Source of the DNA: Parabacteroides hominis | Lineage (GTDB): Bacteria; Bacteroidota; Bacteroidia; Bacteroidales; Tannerellaceae | Assembly: GCF_014287585.1 (NCBI RefSeq) | Contig: NZ_JACOOJ010000063.1 | Coordinates: forward strand, 1 to 13,211 | DNA: 13,211 nucleotides | Direction: 5' to 3' | Shown: positions 1 to 6,269 of the stretch, piece by piece | How the letters are laid out: every line of letters begins with the position of its first letter | How positions within the stretch are numbered: the first letter of the stretch is position 1 | Translations under genes and position numbers: made by a program | Notes under the pieces: model-generated | Told to the model about the DNA's origin: nothing | Database searches by the model: none | Seen by the model: the letters and a program-made list of their open reading frames with translations, nothing else

Positions 1-171
1 AGGCTGTATCCTTACTATCTGTTAGCCAAGCTATACGCAGAGCCGGCATTCTATCAGGCGGATAAATTCCGGGCTGCCGCCGGAGCTGTGCTGACCAAAG
101 AACCGAAGGTCGAAAGCTCTGCTATCCGGGAAATGAGAACAGAAATAAAAAAGATATTAGAAAAAAAATAA
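1..171 (+). CDS. C-terminal end of a probable O-antigen ligase/TPR-type membrane protein (5' truncated by the window)
   Basis: The first reading frame is open from base 1 to a TAA at 169-171 and encodes 56 residues. The segment is helical and charged, beginning RLYPYYLLAKLYAE and ending with a Lys-rich helix (EIKKILEKK). The pattern PYYLLAKLY, then a helix, then KVESSAIREMRTE, resembles the TPR-like tail that follows the membrane domain in many Bacteroidales O-antigen-ligase (Wzy/WaaL-like) proteins. In that family such proteins polymerise or transfer surface polysaccharide in the inner membrane. No membrane segment or catalytic loop is visible here, so the family call rests on recalled tail similarity only. 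A plain TPR protein is the main alternative. The gene precedes the degraded lipoprotein cluster on the same strand. Confidence 0.5.
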   Translation, partial: RLYPYYLLAKLYAEPAFYQADKFRAAAGAVLTKEPKVESSAIREMRTEIKKILEKK

Positions 172-229
172 TTACGAAAGGCTCGTAACTAAAATATGTT
201 TGTATATTTGCGAAACAACTTTGATAAAG

Positions 230-373
230 GCAGAGCTGCAACCGGGAGAGAGCGGAACGGTCACGGTCAGCTACGAGGTGGAGCAGCCGGGAGAGTTCTA
301 ACGAACGAAGGAAATATTTGGAAACATCCCGAACAATTCGCAGATGTTGAGTTTTATCGGGGCAGTAGAGTAA
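230..373 (+). pseudogene. Remnant of a DUF1573-domain protein
   Basis: In the frame of codon 230 the translation reads AELQPGESGTVTVSYEVEQ, then PGEF, a TAA stop (299-301), and continues RTKEIFGNIPNNSQMLSFIG AVE to a second stop at 371-373. This is the pattern of the second half of a DUF1573 (Ig-like/MSP-type) domain: a PGExGxVTVxY strand, a GxF strand, then an I/V-x-GNxPN-S strand ending in a hydrophobic -G-V. The domain continues in the same frame on both sides of the stop, so a single change seems to have broken it. The first half of the domain and the signal peptide are absent, replaced by A+T-rich sequence. DUF1573 proteins are secreted in Bacteroidales and often sit beside beta-propeller lipoproteins of the type found just downstream. 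A different frame gives an 84-codon ORF from 196, which looks like a shadow. Confidence 0.6.
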
Positions 374-446
374 AGCAATTAACGGGAAAAAGAAAGGAGC
401 CTCTAAACACTTTCCTTCTGATCTTGGCAAATAACAAAAAAGAGAC

Positions 447-841
447 ATGAAACAAATCATCTATTTGTTGATATTTTTTTTATTATCAGCATGTACAGCC
501 AACAAAGACGAAAAGGATAAAATAAAACAATACTTATTCGAGGAGAATTCTTTATCCATTTTTATAACGATACTCTTTTTTTTGATAACCAAAGAACAAG
601 TATTACTATTCCTTTGTGAAGAAGCTAAGGTTCATATCGGATTTCATCGGAAAACGGATCAAAGCGCTTGTCTCCTAACAGGGACAGATTTTATGGAACA
701 ATCCGGTTTGGTAGGGATGGCTCCTTTTCAGTGAAGAAAAAAACATTCGCCGAAAAGACTTACTATTGGTAGCTGAACAGATTTCAGAGAAGGATAATCC
801 TATTTTGTGTTTTTCAAAATCAAATAAGCAAGAAACTGATG
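447..841 (+). pseudogene. Fragmented six-bladed beta-propeller lipoprotein gene (DUF5128-like)
   Basis: Three pieces of one ancestral gene appear in order but in different frames. The first (447-about 530) encodes a lipoprotein signal, MKQIIYLLIFFLLSAC, followed by a charged linker. The second (about 536-616, shifted frame) reads GEFFIHFYNDTLFFDNQ and resembles the mid-propeller strand GGIYIYHHLFPYIYKLENG of the intact gene at 1860-2999. The third (about 733-828, third frame) ends ISEKDNPILCFSK, matching the C-terminal SIEDNPILCLFKIK of that intact gene. Next to the roughly 379-residue paralogue, the centre of the protein (about 190 codons) is missing and at least two frameshifts are present. 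A continuous 95-codon ORF runs from 447 to 734, so a short lipoprotein could still be made, but most of it has no propeller character. The end overlaps the start of the next gene. Confidence 0.65.
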
Positions 842-1840
842 AAAATAGCAAACGTTATAAATTTATTATTACATTCTGTAGGTTGTTTCCTGTTATCGAT
901 GTATATGTCATCTTGTCAACAGGATTTTGTAGATGGGAAAACATATCCCAGTATCATCGTGAATCATTTAGATGACGAAAATTATGTTCATGCCCTCAAA
1001 ATAAAAAATGAATATTCTTTTCTTTTAGATGACAAGAATGACAGCATATTGCGGATTTACCGGAATGAAGACCTGCAATATCCGGTCAAATGTCTCCTGA
1101 AAGGAACCGGGAAAAACGAGTTGCAAAAGCCTTCTTTCTGTAAGGAGGTTGCCGGGGTTCCTTATGAAGGCATCCGGGTGCTGGATAACGATTCTTATTT
1201 GAAAATCATCGATCCAGATACGGATTCTTTGATTTCACCGGTCTGTATCATCAACGGATTGTGGAACAACACAGACTATAATATCATGTCCGGTGAAATA
1301 TGCGCTTTGCCTTTTTCCCCTCATAAAAATTATCCCTTCTTTTTTTATAATGAGACAAACGGATATTTTTGGGCCGATCCGGATAAATGCGTAGCGAAGC
1401 TCCTTCAACAGAAGCCTGTGGCATATTCAGCCAGCTTGGTCTTAAATGAAAAGAAAAAACGTATGGCTGTGGCCTACCGGTACACCAACCATATCTCATT
1501 TTATAATCTTGACGGGATATTGGAACAATCTTTTTTCGTGGACAATAACAAGATTGTTCCTGTCGCAACCCGTGACGGTATCAATATAGAGGCTTCCCGA
1601 AAATGTTTTATTGAAACATACGGAACGGAGAAATACGTTTATTGCCTGTTCGACGGTTCTGTCAATTTCAGCAATAATTCCCAACTGCATATTTACACTT
1701 GGGAAGGCAAACGGAAAGCTATAATATCGTTGGATCGAAACATTAGGACATTTGCCGTAAGCGAAGACGACAGTTCTATTTTGGCGGTTTCAAGGTCAGA
1801 ACGAGGTGGACAGGATATTTTAATATATAGGATGCCGTAA
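839..1840 (+). CDS. TolB-like six-bladed beta-propeller lipoprotein (BF3164-like)
   Basis: The product has 333 residues. It starts with a hydrophobic signal segment and a lipobox ending MYMSSC, with Cys26 as the probable lipidation site, so it should be anchored in the envelope. The remainder is a series of beta-strand blades such as EYSFLLDDKNDSILRIY, KRMAVAYRYTNHISFYNLDG and IRTFAVSEDDSSILAVS, typical of the TolB-like propeller family found in Bacteroidales surface protein clusters. The length fits one six-bladed propeller. I see no catalytic motif, and the function of the family is unknown to me. The ATG at 839 overlaps the degraded gene before it (TGATGA), which suggests former translational coupling. 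The next gene begins 19 bp after its stop. The family name is from recall; the propeller fold and lipoprotein nature are firmer. Confidence 0.7.
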   Translation: MKIANVINLLLHSVGCFLLSMYMSSCQQDFVDGKTYPSIIVNHLDDENYVHALKIKNEYSFLLDDKNDSILRIYRNEDLQYPVKCLLKGTGKNELQKPSFCKEVAGVPYEGIRVLDNDSYLKIIDPDTDSLISPVCIINGLWNNTDYNIMSGEICALPFSPHKNYPFFFYNETNGYFWADPDKCVAKLLQQKPVAYSASLVLNEKKKRMAVAYRYTNHISFYNLDGILEQSFFVDNNKIVPVATRDGINIEASRKCFIETYGTEKYVYCLFDGSVNFSNNSQLHIYTWEGKRKAIISLDRNIRTFAVSEDDSSILAVSRSERGGQDILIYRMP

Positions 1841-1859
1841 TCCTTTCAAAAGTCAAGAG

Positions 1860-2999
1860 ATGAAATACATATATATATTATTCATACTGTCGATAATATC
1901 TTGCTCTAAAGATAATGATAAAAACATAATACTTAAAGAGATTAAATTTGATGATATTCAGGTCTCTTTAAAAGATTCTATTGAATTTAAGTTCATCCCT
2001 TTGGAAACAACAAATGAATGTTTGATAGGTATTGCGGAAGGTATTCAGGTCGTAGATGACAGGATTTTTATCTTAGAAGGAAAGCAAAAAGAAAAACTAT
2101 TCGTTTTTAATTTAAATGGCAAATTTATTACAAGTATAGGCAGAAAGGGGCAAGGGGCAGGAGGATATAACAGGATTTTTAGTTTCGATATTGATCCGGA
2201 AGAACGCTCAATCATAATCAGTGACATGTATGCTGAGAAGCTGCTATTTTATGATCTTGATTCTTATCAGTTCAAATACTCGATAAATACAAAATTTTAT
2301 TATAACGCTTTTCTCCATTTACCATATGGAGAGAAGATTTTTATGGGATATAAAGGTTTTGAAAATCAGACCGATCAAAAGGATAAGGATTCCTATTACA
2401 TTTACACTACAGACTCATTACTGAATCCCCAAAAAACTTTTTATAAAGCGGATTTCAAAACTTCATATTCTCTAACCGGTGGAAAATCCAATCTTTATTC
2501 ATATGATGGTGGCATTTATATCTATCATCATTTGTTCCCATATATATATAAATTAGAAAACGGTCATATACGCACAGGATATAAAATAGAGTTGGAGAAT
2601 TACACATTTCCCACTGTTGATTTTTTGGAACAGAGTTCCGGGAGAGACAAAGATTATACCTCTGCTCTTATAAAATCAAAGTATATAACGAATTACAGAA
2701 TTGATGAGTGTTCAACTATGATCAACTTGTCTTTTCAGAAAAATAATGAATTGTATTATGGTATATACAATAAGAAAAGTAAAAAGGGATATATATTCAA
2801 TCTGCCCGAATACCAGTCCACTATGGGGTTAGGGGTTTGGGTAAGGCCCAGAAGTGCGACAGACGAATATATAATAGGCCAAATAAATGTTGAAGAAAAC
2901 ACATACAAATACACGAAAGGAAATAGCCGACTGGATAGCATTGTCGCAAACAGATCGATAGAAGACAATCCTATTTTATGTCTTTTTAAAATTAAATGA
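1860..2999 (+). CDS. Six-bladed beta-propeller lipoprotein (DUF5128-like)
   Basis: The product has 379 residues. A short signal peptide ends in the lipobox LSIISC, with Cys15 as the probable lipidation site. Residues 45-57 (FIPLETTNECLIG) and 87-103 (GKFITSIGRKGQGAGGY) are the two hallmark blocks of the Bacteroidales six-bladed propeller family: an xIPLETT strand, and a turn with GxGxGxY ahead of a blade. The protein ends EDNPILCLFKIK, a C-terminal signature of the family. Such propellers resemble NHL/TolB folds and are thought to bind ligands or partners at the cell surface; no enzyme site is visible. The gene follows the TolB-like propeller by 19 bp and is probably in the same transcript. 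It is clearly A+T-richer than the genes from 3489 onward, which may reflect transfer or relaxed selection. A degraded relative lies at 447-841. Confidence 0.82.
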   Translation: MKYIYILFILSIISCSKDNDKNIILKEIKFDDIQVSLKDSIEFKFIPLETTNECLIGIAEGIQVVDDRIFILEGKQKEKLFVFNLNGKFITSIGRKGQGAGGYNRIFSFDIDPEERSIIISDMYAEKLLFYDLDSYQFKYSINTKFYYNAFLHLPYGEKIFMGYKGFENQTDQKDKDSYYIYTTDSLLNPQKTFYKADFKTSYSLTGGKSNLYSYDGGIYIYHHLFPYIYKLENGHIRTGYKIELENYTFPTVDFLEQSSGRDKDYTSALIKSKYITNYRIDECSTMINLSFQKNNELYYGIYNKKSKKGYIFNLPEYQSTMGLGVWVRPRSATDEYIIGQINVEENTYKYTKGNSRLDSIVANRSIEDNPILCLFKIK

Positions 3000-3134
3000 G
3001 ATGAGACTGTATTACAAATCCTCGAACGGGCAAAGCTGTTAAGCGGAGATCCGATGATCCGGTACATGATCTGATTGAATGTTATATTTGTAACAAAAAG
3101 AGAACCGGCATAGATAAAGTTTTTCTTGCAACTC

Positions 3135-3165
3135 TTTGTTTATTAAAAAAAAGCCTCTATCTTTG
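3135..3165 (+). promoter_or_regulatory. Bacteroidetes sigma-70-type promoter of rpmH
   Basis: A TTTG box at 3135-3138 and TATCTTTG at 3158-3165 are separated by exactly 19 bp, matching the Bacteroidetes consensus TTTG-N19-21-TAnnTTTG. The following CAGCCC is common after strong promoters in this phylum. Initiation would fall near 3171, giving a leader of about 45 nt before the rpmH ATG. Confidence 0.8.
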
Positions 3166-3215
3166 CAGCCCAAATTGGTATGAGAATAAGATAATAATAA
3201 ATAATATACAGAAAG

Positions 3216-3368
3216 ATGAAAAGAACATTTCAACCTTCCAACCGGAAAAGAAAGAACAAGCATGGCTTCCGTTCAAGAATGGCTACAGCTAATGGCCGCA
3301 GAGTATTAGCTTCTCGTCGTGCTAAAGGAAGAGCTAAGTTAACAGTTTCTGACGAATACAACGGATAA
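3216..3368 (+). CDS. rpmH: 50S ribosomal protein L34
   Basis: The 50-residue basic product begins [18 protein letters not shown] and continues with [20 protein letters not shown], the invariant L34 signature with its KRKNKHGFR and GRRVLxxRRAKGR blocks. L34 is a late-assembling small protein of the large ribosomal subunit that binds 23S rRNA. The length is usual for Bacteroidetes, with the acidic end SDEYNG replacing the Leu/Ser end seen in other phyla. The gene has its own promoter upstream and a long hairpin terminator downstream, so it appears monocistronic. The A+T-rich leader (TACAGAAAG) before the ATG has little Shine-Dalgarno character, which is normal in this phylum. Confidence 0.98.
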   Translation: MKRTFQPSNRKRKNKHGFRSRMATANGRRVLASRRAKGRAKLTVSDEYNG

Positions 3369-3393
3369 TTCTTTCCGTTTGAAGATTTTTCAT

Positions 3394-3440
3394 AAAGAAA
3401 GTAGAGGTTTTTACTAAAAAGCCTTTACTTTCTTTGTTTT
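3394..3440 (+). terminator. Intrinsic terminator after rpmH
   Basis: AAAGAAAGTA at 3394-3403 pairs perfectly with TACTTTCTTT at 3426-3435. The inner part (GAGGTTTTT with AAAAAGCCTT) extends the stem to about 19 bp with two G-U pairs and a loop of about four bases. GTTTT follows at 3436-3440. The stem is unusually long, and its 3' edge overlaps the -33 box of the next promoter. Confidence 0.85.
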
Positions 3441-3463
3441 AACGGCTTTGTTTTCTACTTTTG
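3433..3463 (+). promoter_or_regulatory. Promoter of the PASTA-rluD-ddl operon
   Basis: A TTTG box at 3433-3436 and TACTTTTG at 3456-3463 have a 19-bp spacer, a perfect fit to the Bacteroidetes consensus. Transcription would begin near 3470, only about 20 nt before the ATG at 3489. The -33 box overlaps the last bases of the rpmH terminator stem. Confidence 0.7.
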
Positions 3464-3488
3464 ATCCGCCTACAAATACAAGATAGAA

Positions 3489-4121
3489 ATGAAAGACTTT
3501 TTGGTTAAACTGATAAAAAATCCGTACGTCTTAAATTTGTTGCTGGCTGTGGTCGTGGCATGTGCTCTGGTGTTCGGAGCATTGAAGTGGCTCGACTCGT
3601 ACACCCGGCATAACGAGGCTGTTGTGGTGCCGGATGTCAAAGGATTGGGAATGGAAGAAGCCGCCGAATTTTTCAAGAATAGTAATCTGCGCTATAACGT
3701 GATCGACTCTGTCTTTTCGAAAGACGTGAAACCCGGTGCGATTGTCGACTTGGTCCCGATGGCCGGTTCGAAAGTGAAGGAAGGACGTATCGTGTTCGTC
3801 ACCGTAAATGCGCTCACTTCGCAGATGGCGACAATCCCGGAAGTGGAAGACCTTTCGTTCCGGCAGGCTTACGCCATCCTCCGTGCCCGCGGTTTTGAAA
3901 AAATCGAGATCGAATATGTCCCCGGAGACTTTAAAGACTTAGCTCTTGGCGTCGAGTTGCACGGACGCGCCTTACAGAAAGGCGAACATGTCCCGCTTAC
4001 CGCTCCTTTGGTATTGAAGGTCAGCAGCGGCGATGCAGAAATGCCGGCAGACTCGCTCGGACTCCCGGATGACAGTGTGCCGGTCGAATCGTTGGATAGT
4101 GAAGAAGAAAACTGGTTTTAA
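3489..4121 (+). CDS. Membrane-anchored PASTA-domain protein
   Basis: The product has 210 residues: a short cytoplasmic N-terminus, one membrane helix (about residues 13-35, VLNLLLAVVVACALVFGAL), and two PASTA repeats (about 44-109 and 113-181). These begin VVVPDVKGLGMEEAAEFF and ATIPEVEDLSFRQAYAIL, the typical xVPDVxGxxxxxAxxxL pattern. An acidic tail (DSEEENWF) closes the protein. PASTA domains elsewhere are the external sensors of PknB-type kinases and of some penicillin-binding proteins, and can bind peptidoglycan fragments. Here there is neither kinase nor transpeptidase domain. The orientation predicted is a type II membrane protein with its repeats in the periplasm. It is first in an operon, 2 bp ahead of the pseudouridine synthase gene and two genes ahead of ddl, which supports a cell-wall link. 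The exact function is not established. Confidence 0.9.
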   Translation: MKDFLVKLIKNPYVLNLLLAVVVACALVFGALKWLDSYTRHNEAVVVPDVKGLGMEEAAEFFKNSNLRYNVIDSVFSKDVKPGAIVDLVPMAGSKVKEGRIVFVTVNALTSQMATIPEVEDLSFRQAYAILRARGFEKIEIEYVPGDFKDLALGVELHGRALQKGEHVPLTAPLVLKVSSGDAEMPADSLGLPDDSVPVESLDSEEENWF

Positions 4122-4123
4122 CT

Positions 4124-5203
4124 ATGGATGAGTTTTTGGACGAAATGGATGATGAACAGGTAGATGACCTGTTGCAACCGGAAGAGGGCGAAGATAAGAC
4201 TCCTCAACTGTATGAACACTTCCGCTTCGTTGCCGATCGCGGACAGTCGTTGTTGCGTGTAGATAAATTCCTGGTCGACCGCATGTTCGGTGCTACCCGC
4301 AACCGGATACAGTCGGCTGCCGATGCCGGTTGCATTATGGCGAACGGCAAACCGGTGAAAAGCAATTACCGGGTGAAGCCGGAGGATGTCGTGACGATCA
4401 TGATGACACGGCCTCCACGGACTTTCGAGATTCTCCCTGAAAATATTCCTATAAAAATCGTGTACGAAGATGACGATCTGCTGGTGGTCGACAAACCGGC
4501 AGGGTTGGTCGTGCATCCCGGACACGGAAACTATACCGGCACGCTGGTGAATGCCCTTGCCTGGTATTTGAAAGACGATCCTACATACGATCCTAACGAT
4601 CCTGCCCTGGGACTCGTCCATCGTATCGATAAAGATACGTCCGGCTTGTTGGTTGTCGCCAAAAAGCCGGAAGCAAAGGCGCATCTGAGCATGCAGTTTT
4701 TCCATAAGACGACCAAGCGCGAATACCGTGCACTCGTATGGGGCATCGTACGCGATGACGAAGGACGGGTCGAAGGCAATATCGGCCGAAACCCGCGTGA
4801 CCGTATGCAGATGACTGTTTTTCCCGAAGGCGACCAGGGGAAGACGGCGGTCACACACTATTCCGTTTTGGAACGTCTGGGCTACGTCACGCTGGTGAAA
4901 TGCCGCCTCGAAACCGGGCGTACGCATCAGATACGTGTCCACATGAAATATATCGGTCATACGCTGTTCAACGACGAACGTTATGGCGGAAACGAGATCC
5001 TGAAAGGAACAACCTCTTCTAAATATAAACAGTTTGTCGATAACTGTTTCGCCATTTGCCCGCGGCAGGCGCTCCATGCCAAGACGCTGGGCTTCGTTCA
5101 TCCGACTACAGGCGAGGAAATGTTTTTTGATTCCGAAATACCTGCCGACATGACTGCGTTGATCGATAAATGGCGCGTATATGCAAATACTAAAGAACTA
5201 TAG
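4124..5203 (+). CDS. rluD: RluA/RluD-family 23S rRNA pseudouridine synthase
   Basis: The product has 359 residues. After an acidic N-terminal extension (about 1-28) comes an S4 RNA-binding domain (about 43-92, LLRVDKFLVDRMFGATRNRI) and then the RluA catalytic domain. Residues 166-174, HRIDKDTSG, are the family signature, with Asp169 as the expected catalytic nucleophile. Further conserved blocks are VVDKPAGLVVHPGHG (about 121-135), KREYRALVWG and LETGRTHQIRVHMKYIGH. RluD converts uridines of helix 69 of 23S rRNA (positions 1911, 1915 and 1917 in E. coli) to pseudouridine. The S4 domain and HPGHG block favour RluD over RluA, but the exact target uridines are inferred. It lies between the PASTA gene and ddl in one operon with gaps of 2 and 0 bp. 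A 327-codon antisense ORF within it looks like a shadow of G+C-rich codons. Confidence 0.92.
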   Translation: MDEFLDEMDDEQVDDLLQPEEGEDKTPQLYEHFRFVADRGQSLLRVDKFLVDRMFGATRNRIQSAADAGCIMANGKPVKSNYRVKPEDVVTIMMTRPPRTFEILPENIPIKIVYEDDDLLVVDKPAGLVVHPGHGNYTGTLVNALAWYLKDDPTYDPNDPALGLVHRIDKDTSGLLVVAKKPEAKAHLSMQFFHKTTKREYRALVWGIVRDDEGRVEGNIGRNPRDRMQMTVFPEGDQGKTAVTHYSVLERLGYVTLVKCRLETGRTHQIRVHMKYIGHTLFNDERYGGNEILKGTTSSKYKQFVDNCFAICPRQALHAKTLGFVHPTTGEEMFFDSEIPADMTALIDKWRVYANTKEL

Positions 5204-6184
5204 ATGATGAAAAGAAACATTGCTATTGTAGCCGGAGGCGATTCTTCCGAAATCGTTATTTCATTAAAAAGTGCGGAAGGAATCTTCTCTTTTCTTGATA
5301 AAAACAAATATAATGTATATATTGCAATCGTTAAAAGAGACGAGTGGGCGGTAAAACTTCCCGGCGGGGAACACACACCAATAGACAAGAATGATTTTAG
5401 TTTCCGTGAAAACGGCGAGGTTAAACATTTTGATTTTGCCTATATCACAATACACGGCACTCCGGGAGAAGACGGACGTCTGCAAGGATATTTCGATATG
5501 ATCGGAATGCCGTATTCTTCTTGTGGAATGTTTGTAAGTGCACTTACGTTCAATAAGTTTGCCTGCAATCATTATCTGAAAGGATTTGGAGTTGATATCG
5601 CCCGTTCCATACATTTGTTTAAAGGACAGACTGTGACGGACGAAGAAGTGGTCAGCCGTTTGGGACTTCCGGTCTTTGTGAAGCCGAACGACGGAGGCAG
5701 CAGCTTCGGGGTGACGAAAGTGAAAGAGGCTTCGGCTATCCAGCCGGCGATTGCCAAGGCTTTCGGCGAAGGCAGGGAAGTCGTCATCGAAAGTTTCATC
5801 GAAGGGACCGAAGTGACATGCGGTTGCTATAAGACTGCCGGCAAGGAAGTGGTATTCCCGCTCACCGAAGTCGTAACGGATAACGAGTTCTTCGATTTCG
5901 ACGCCAAGTATAACGGACAGGTGCAGGAAATCACGCCCGCCCGCATTTCAGCCGAACTGGCAGAAAAGATACAGCGCGAGACATCAAGGATATACGATAT
6001 ATTGGGAGCGAAAGGACTGATCCGTGTGGATTATATCATTCCGGCAGACGGTGAGCCGAAACTGCTCGAAATCAACACGACTCCCGGTATGACGGCAACC
6101 AGCTTTATCCCGCAGCAGGTGCGGGCTGCCGGTCTGGATATAAAAGATGTAATGACAGATATTATAGAAAACGAGTTTAACTAA
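5204..6184 (+). CDS. ddl: D-alanine--D-alanine ligase
   Basis: The product has 326 residues and is an ATP-grasp enzyme that joins two D-alanines for the peptidoglycan stem peptide in the cytoplasm. Visible motifs are GGDSSE (11-16, with Glu16 equivalent to the substrate-binding Glu15 of DdlB), HGTPGEDGRLQG (84-95), KPNDGGSSFG (160-169), the omega-loop block FFDFDAKY (229-236), and LLEINTTPGMT (287-297). Asp276, Glu289 and Asn291 are the expected Mg2+ ligands. Tyr236 corresponds to Tyr216 of E. coli DdlB, and keeping Tyr there points to D-Ala rather than D-lactate as second substrate. The start codons ATG ATG follow the rluD stop directly, so translational coupling is likely. Either Met could be the start. 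Length is normal for the family. Confidence 0.95.
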   Translation: MMKRNIAIVAGGDSSEIVISLKSAEGIFSFLDKNKYNVYIAIVKRDEWAVKLPGGEHTPIDKNDFSFRENGEVKHFDFAYITIHGTPGEDGRLQGYFDMIGMPYSSCGMFVSALTFNKFACNHYLKGFGVDIARSIHLFKGQTVTDEEVVSRLGLPVFVKPNDGGSSFGVTKVKEASAIQPAIAKAFGEGREVVIESFIEGTEVTCGCYKTAGKEVVFPLTEVVTDNEFFDFDAKYNGQVQEITPARISAELAEKIQRETSRIYDILGAKGLIRVDYIIPADGEPKLLEINTTPGMTATSFIPQQVRAAGLDIKDVMTDIIENEFN

Positions 6185-6260
6185 TTGAAAATTGAAAATT
6201 GGGAATTGAAAATTAATCTCGGAACATTCAACTCTCAACTTTCAACTTTCAACTTTCAAT
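6184..6260 (+). repeat. Heptad tandem repeats forming a long imperfect inverted repeat
   Basis: The left arm (6184-6214) consists of ATTGAAA heptads: two exact copies, one variant ATTGGGA, and another exact copy. The right arm (6229-6260) consists of CAACTCT, then CAACTTT three times, then CAAT, the near-complement of the left arm. A 14-base A+T-rich spacer separates them. The RNA could fold into a hairpin of about 30 bp with regularly spaced A-C mismatches. Heptad repeats of this kind recur between genes in Bacteroidales, as I recall. It fills the gap between ddl and the acyltransferase gene and may modulate read-through or RNA stability; it lacks a classic U-tract. Confidence 0.8.
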
Positions 6261-6269
6261 TATAAAGAT

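Noticed and set aside
195..210. Two TAnnTTTG-like boxes (TATGTTTG, TATATTTG) as a promoter for the lipoprotein cluster
   Set aside because: No TTTG lies 19-21 bp upstream of either, and such A+T-rich octamers occur by chance.
196..450. 84-codon ORF as an independent gene
   Set aside because: Its overlap with the DUF1573-like frame, its low-complexity Arg/Gly composition and lack of domain show it to be an out-of-frame reading of the remnant.
766..975. 69-codon ORF as a separate small gene
   Set aside because: Its first part is the C-terminal fragment of the broken propeller, and the rest reads the next lipoprotein gene in the wrong frame.
3083..3090. TATATTTG upstream of rpmH as a second promoter
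   Set aside because: It lacks a -33 TTTG at the right distance, while a perfect promoter lies at 3135-3165.
4118..5101. Long antisense ORF of 327 codons opposite rluD
   Set aside because: The plus-strand RluD has clear S4 and catalytic motifs; the antisense product has no recognisable domain and arises from the codon pattern of the real gene.
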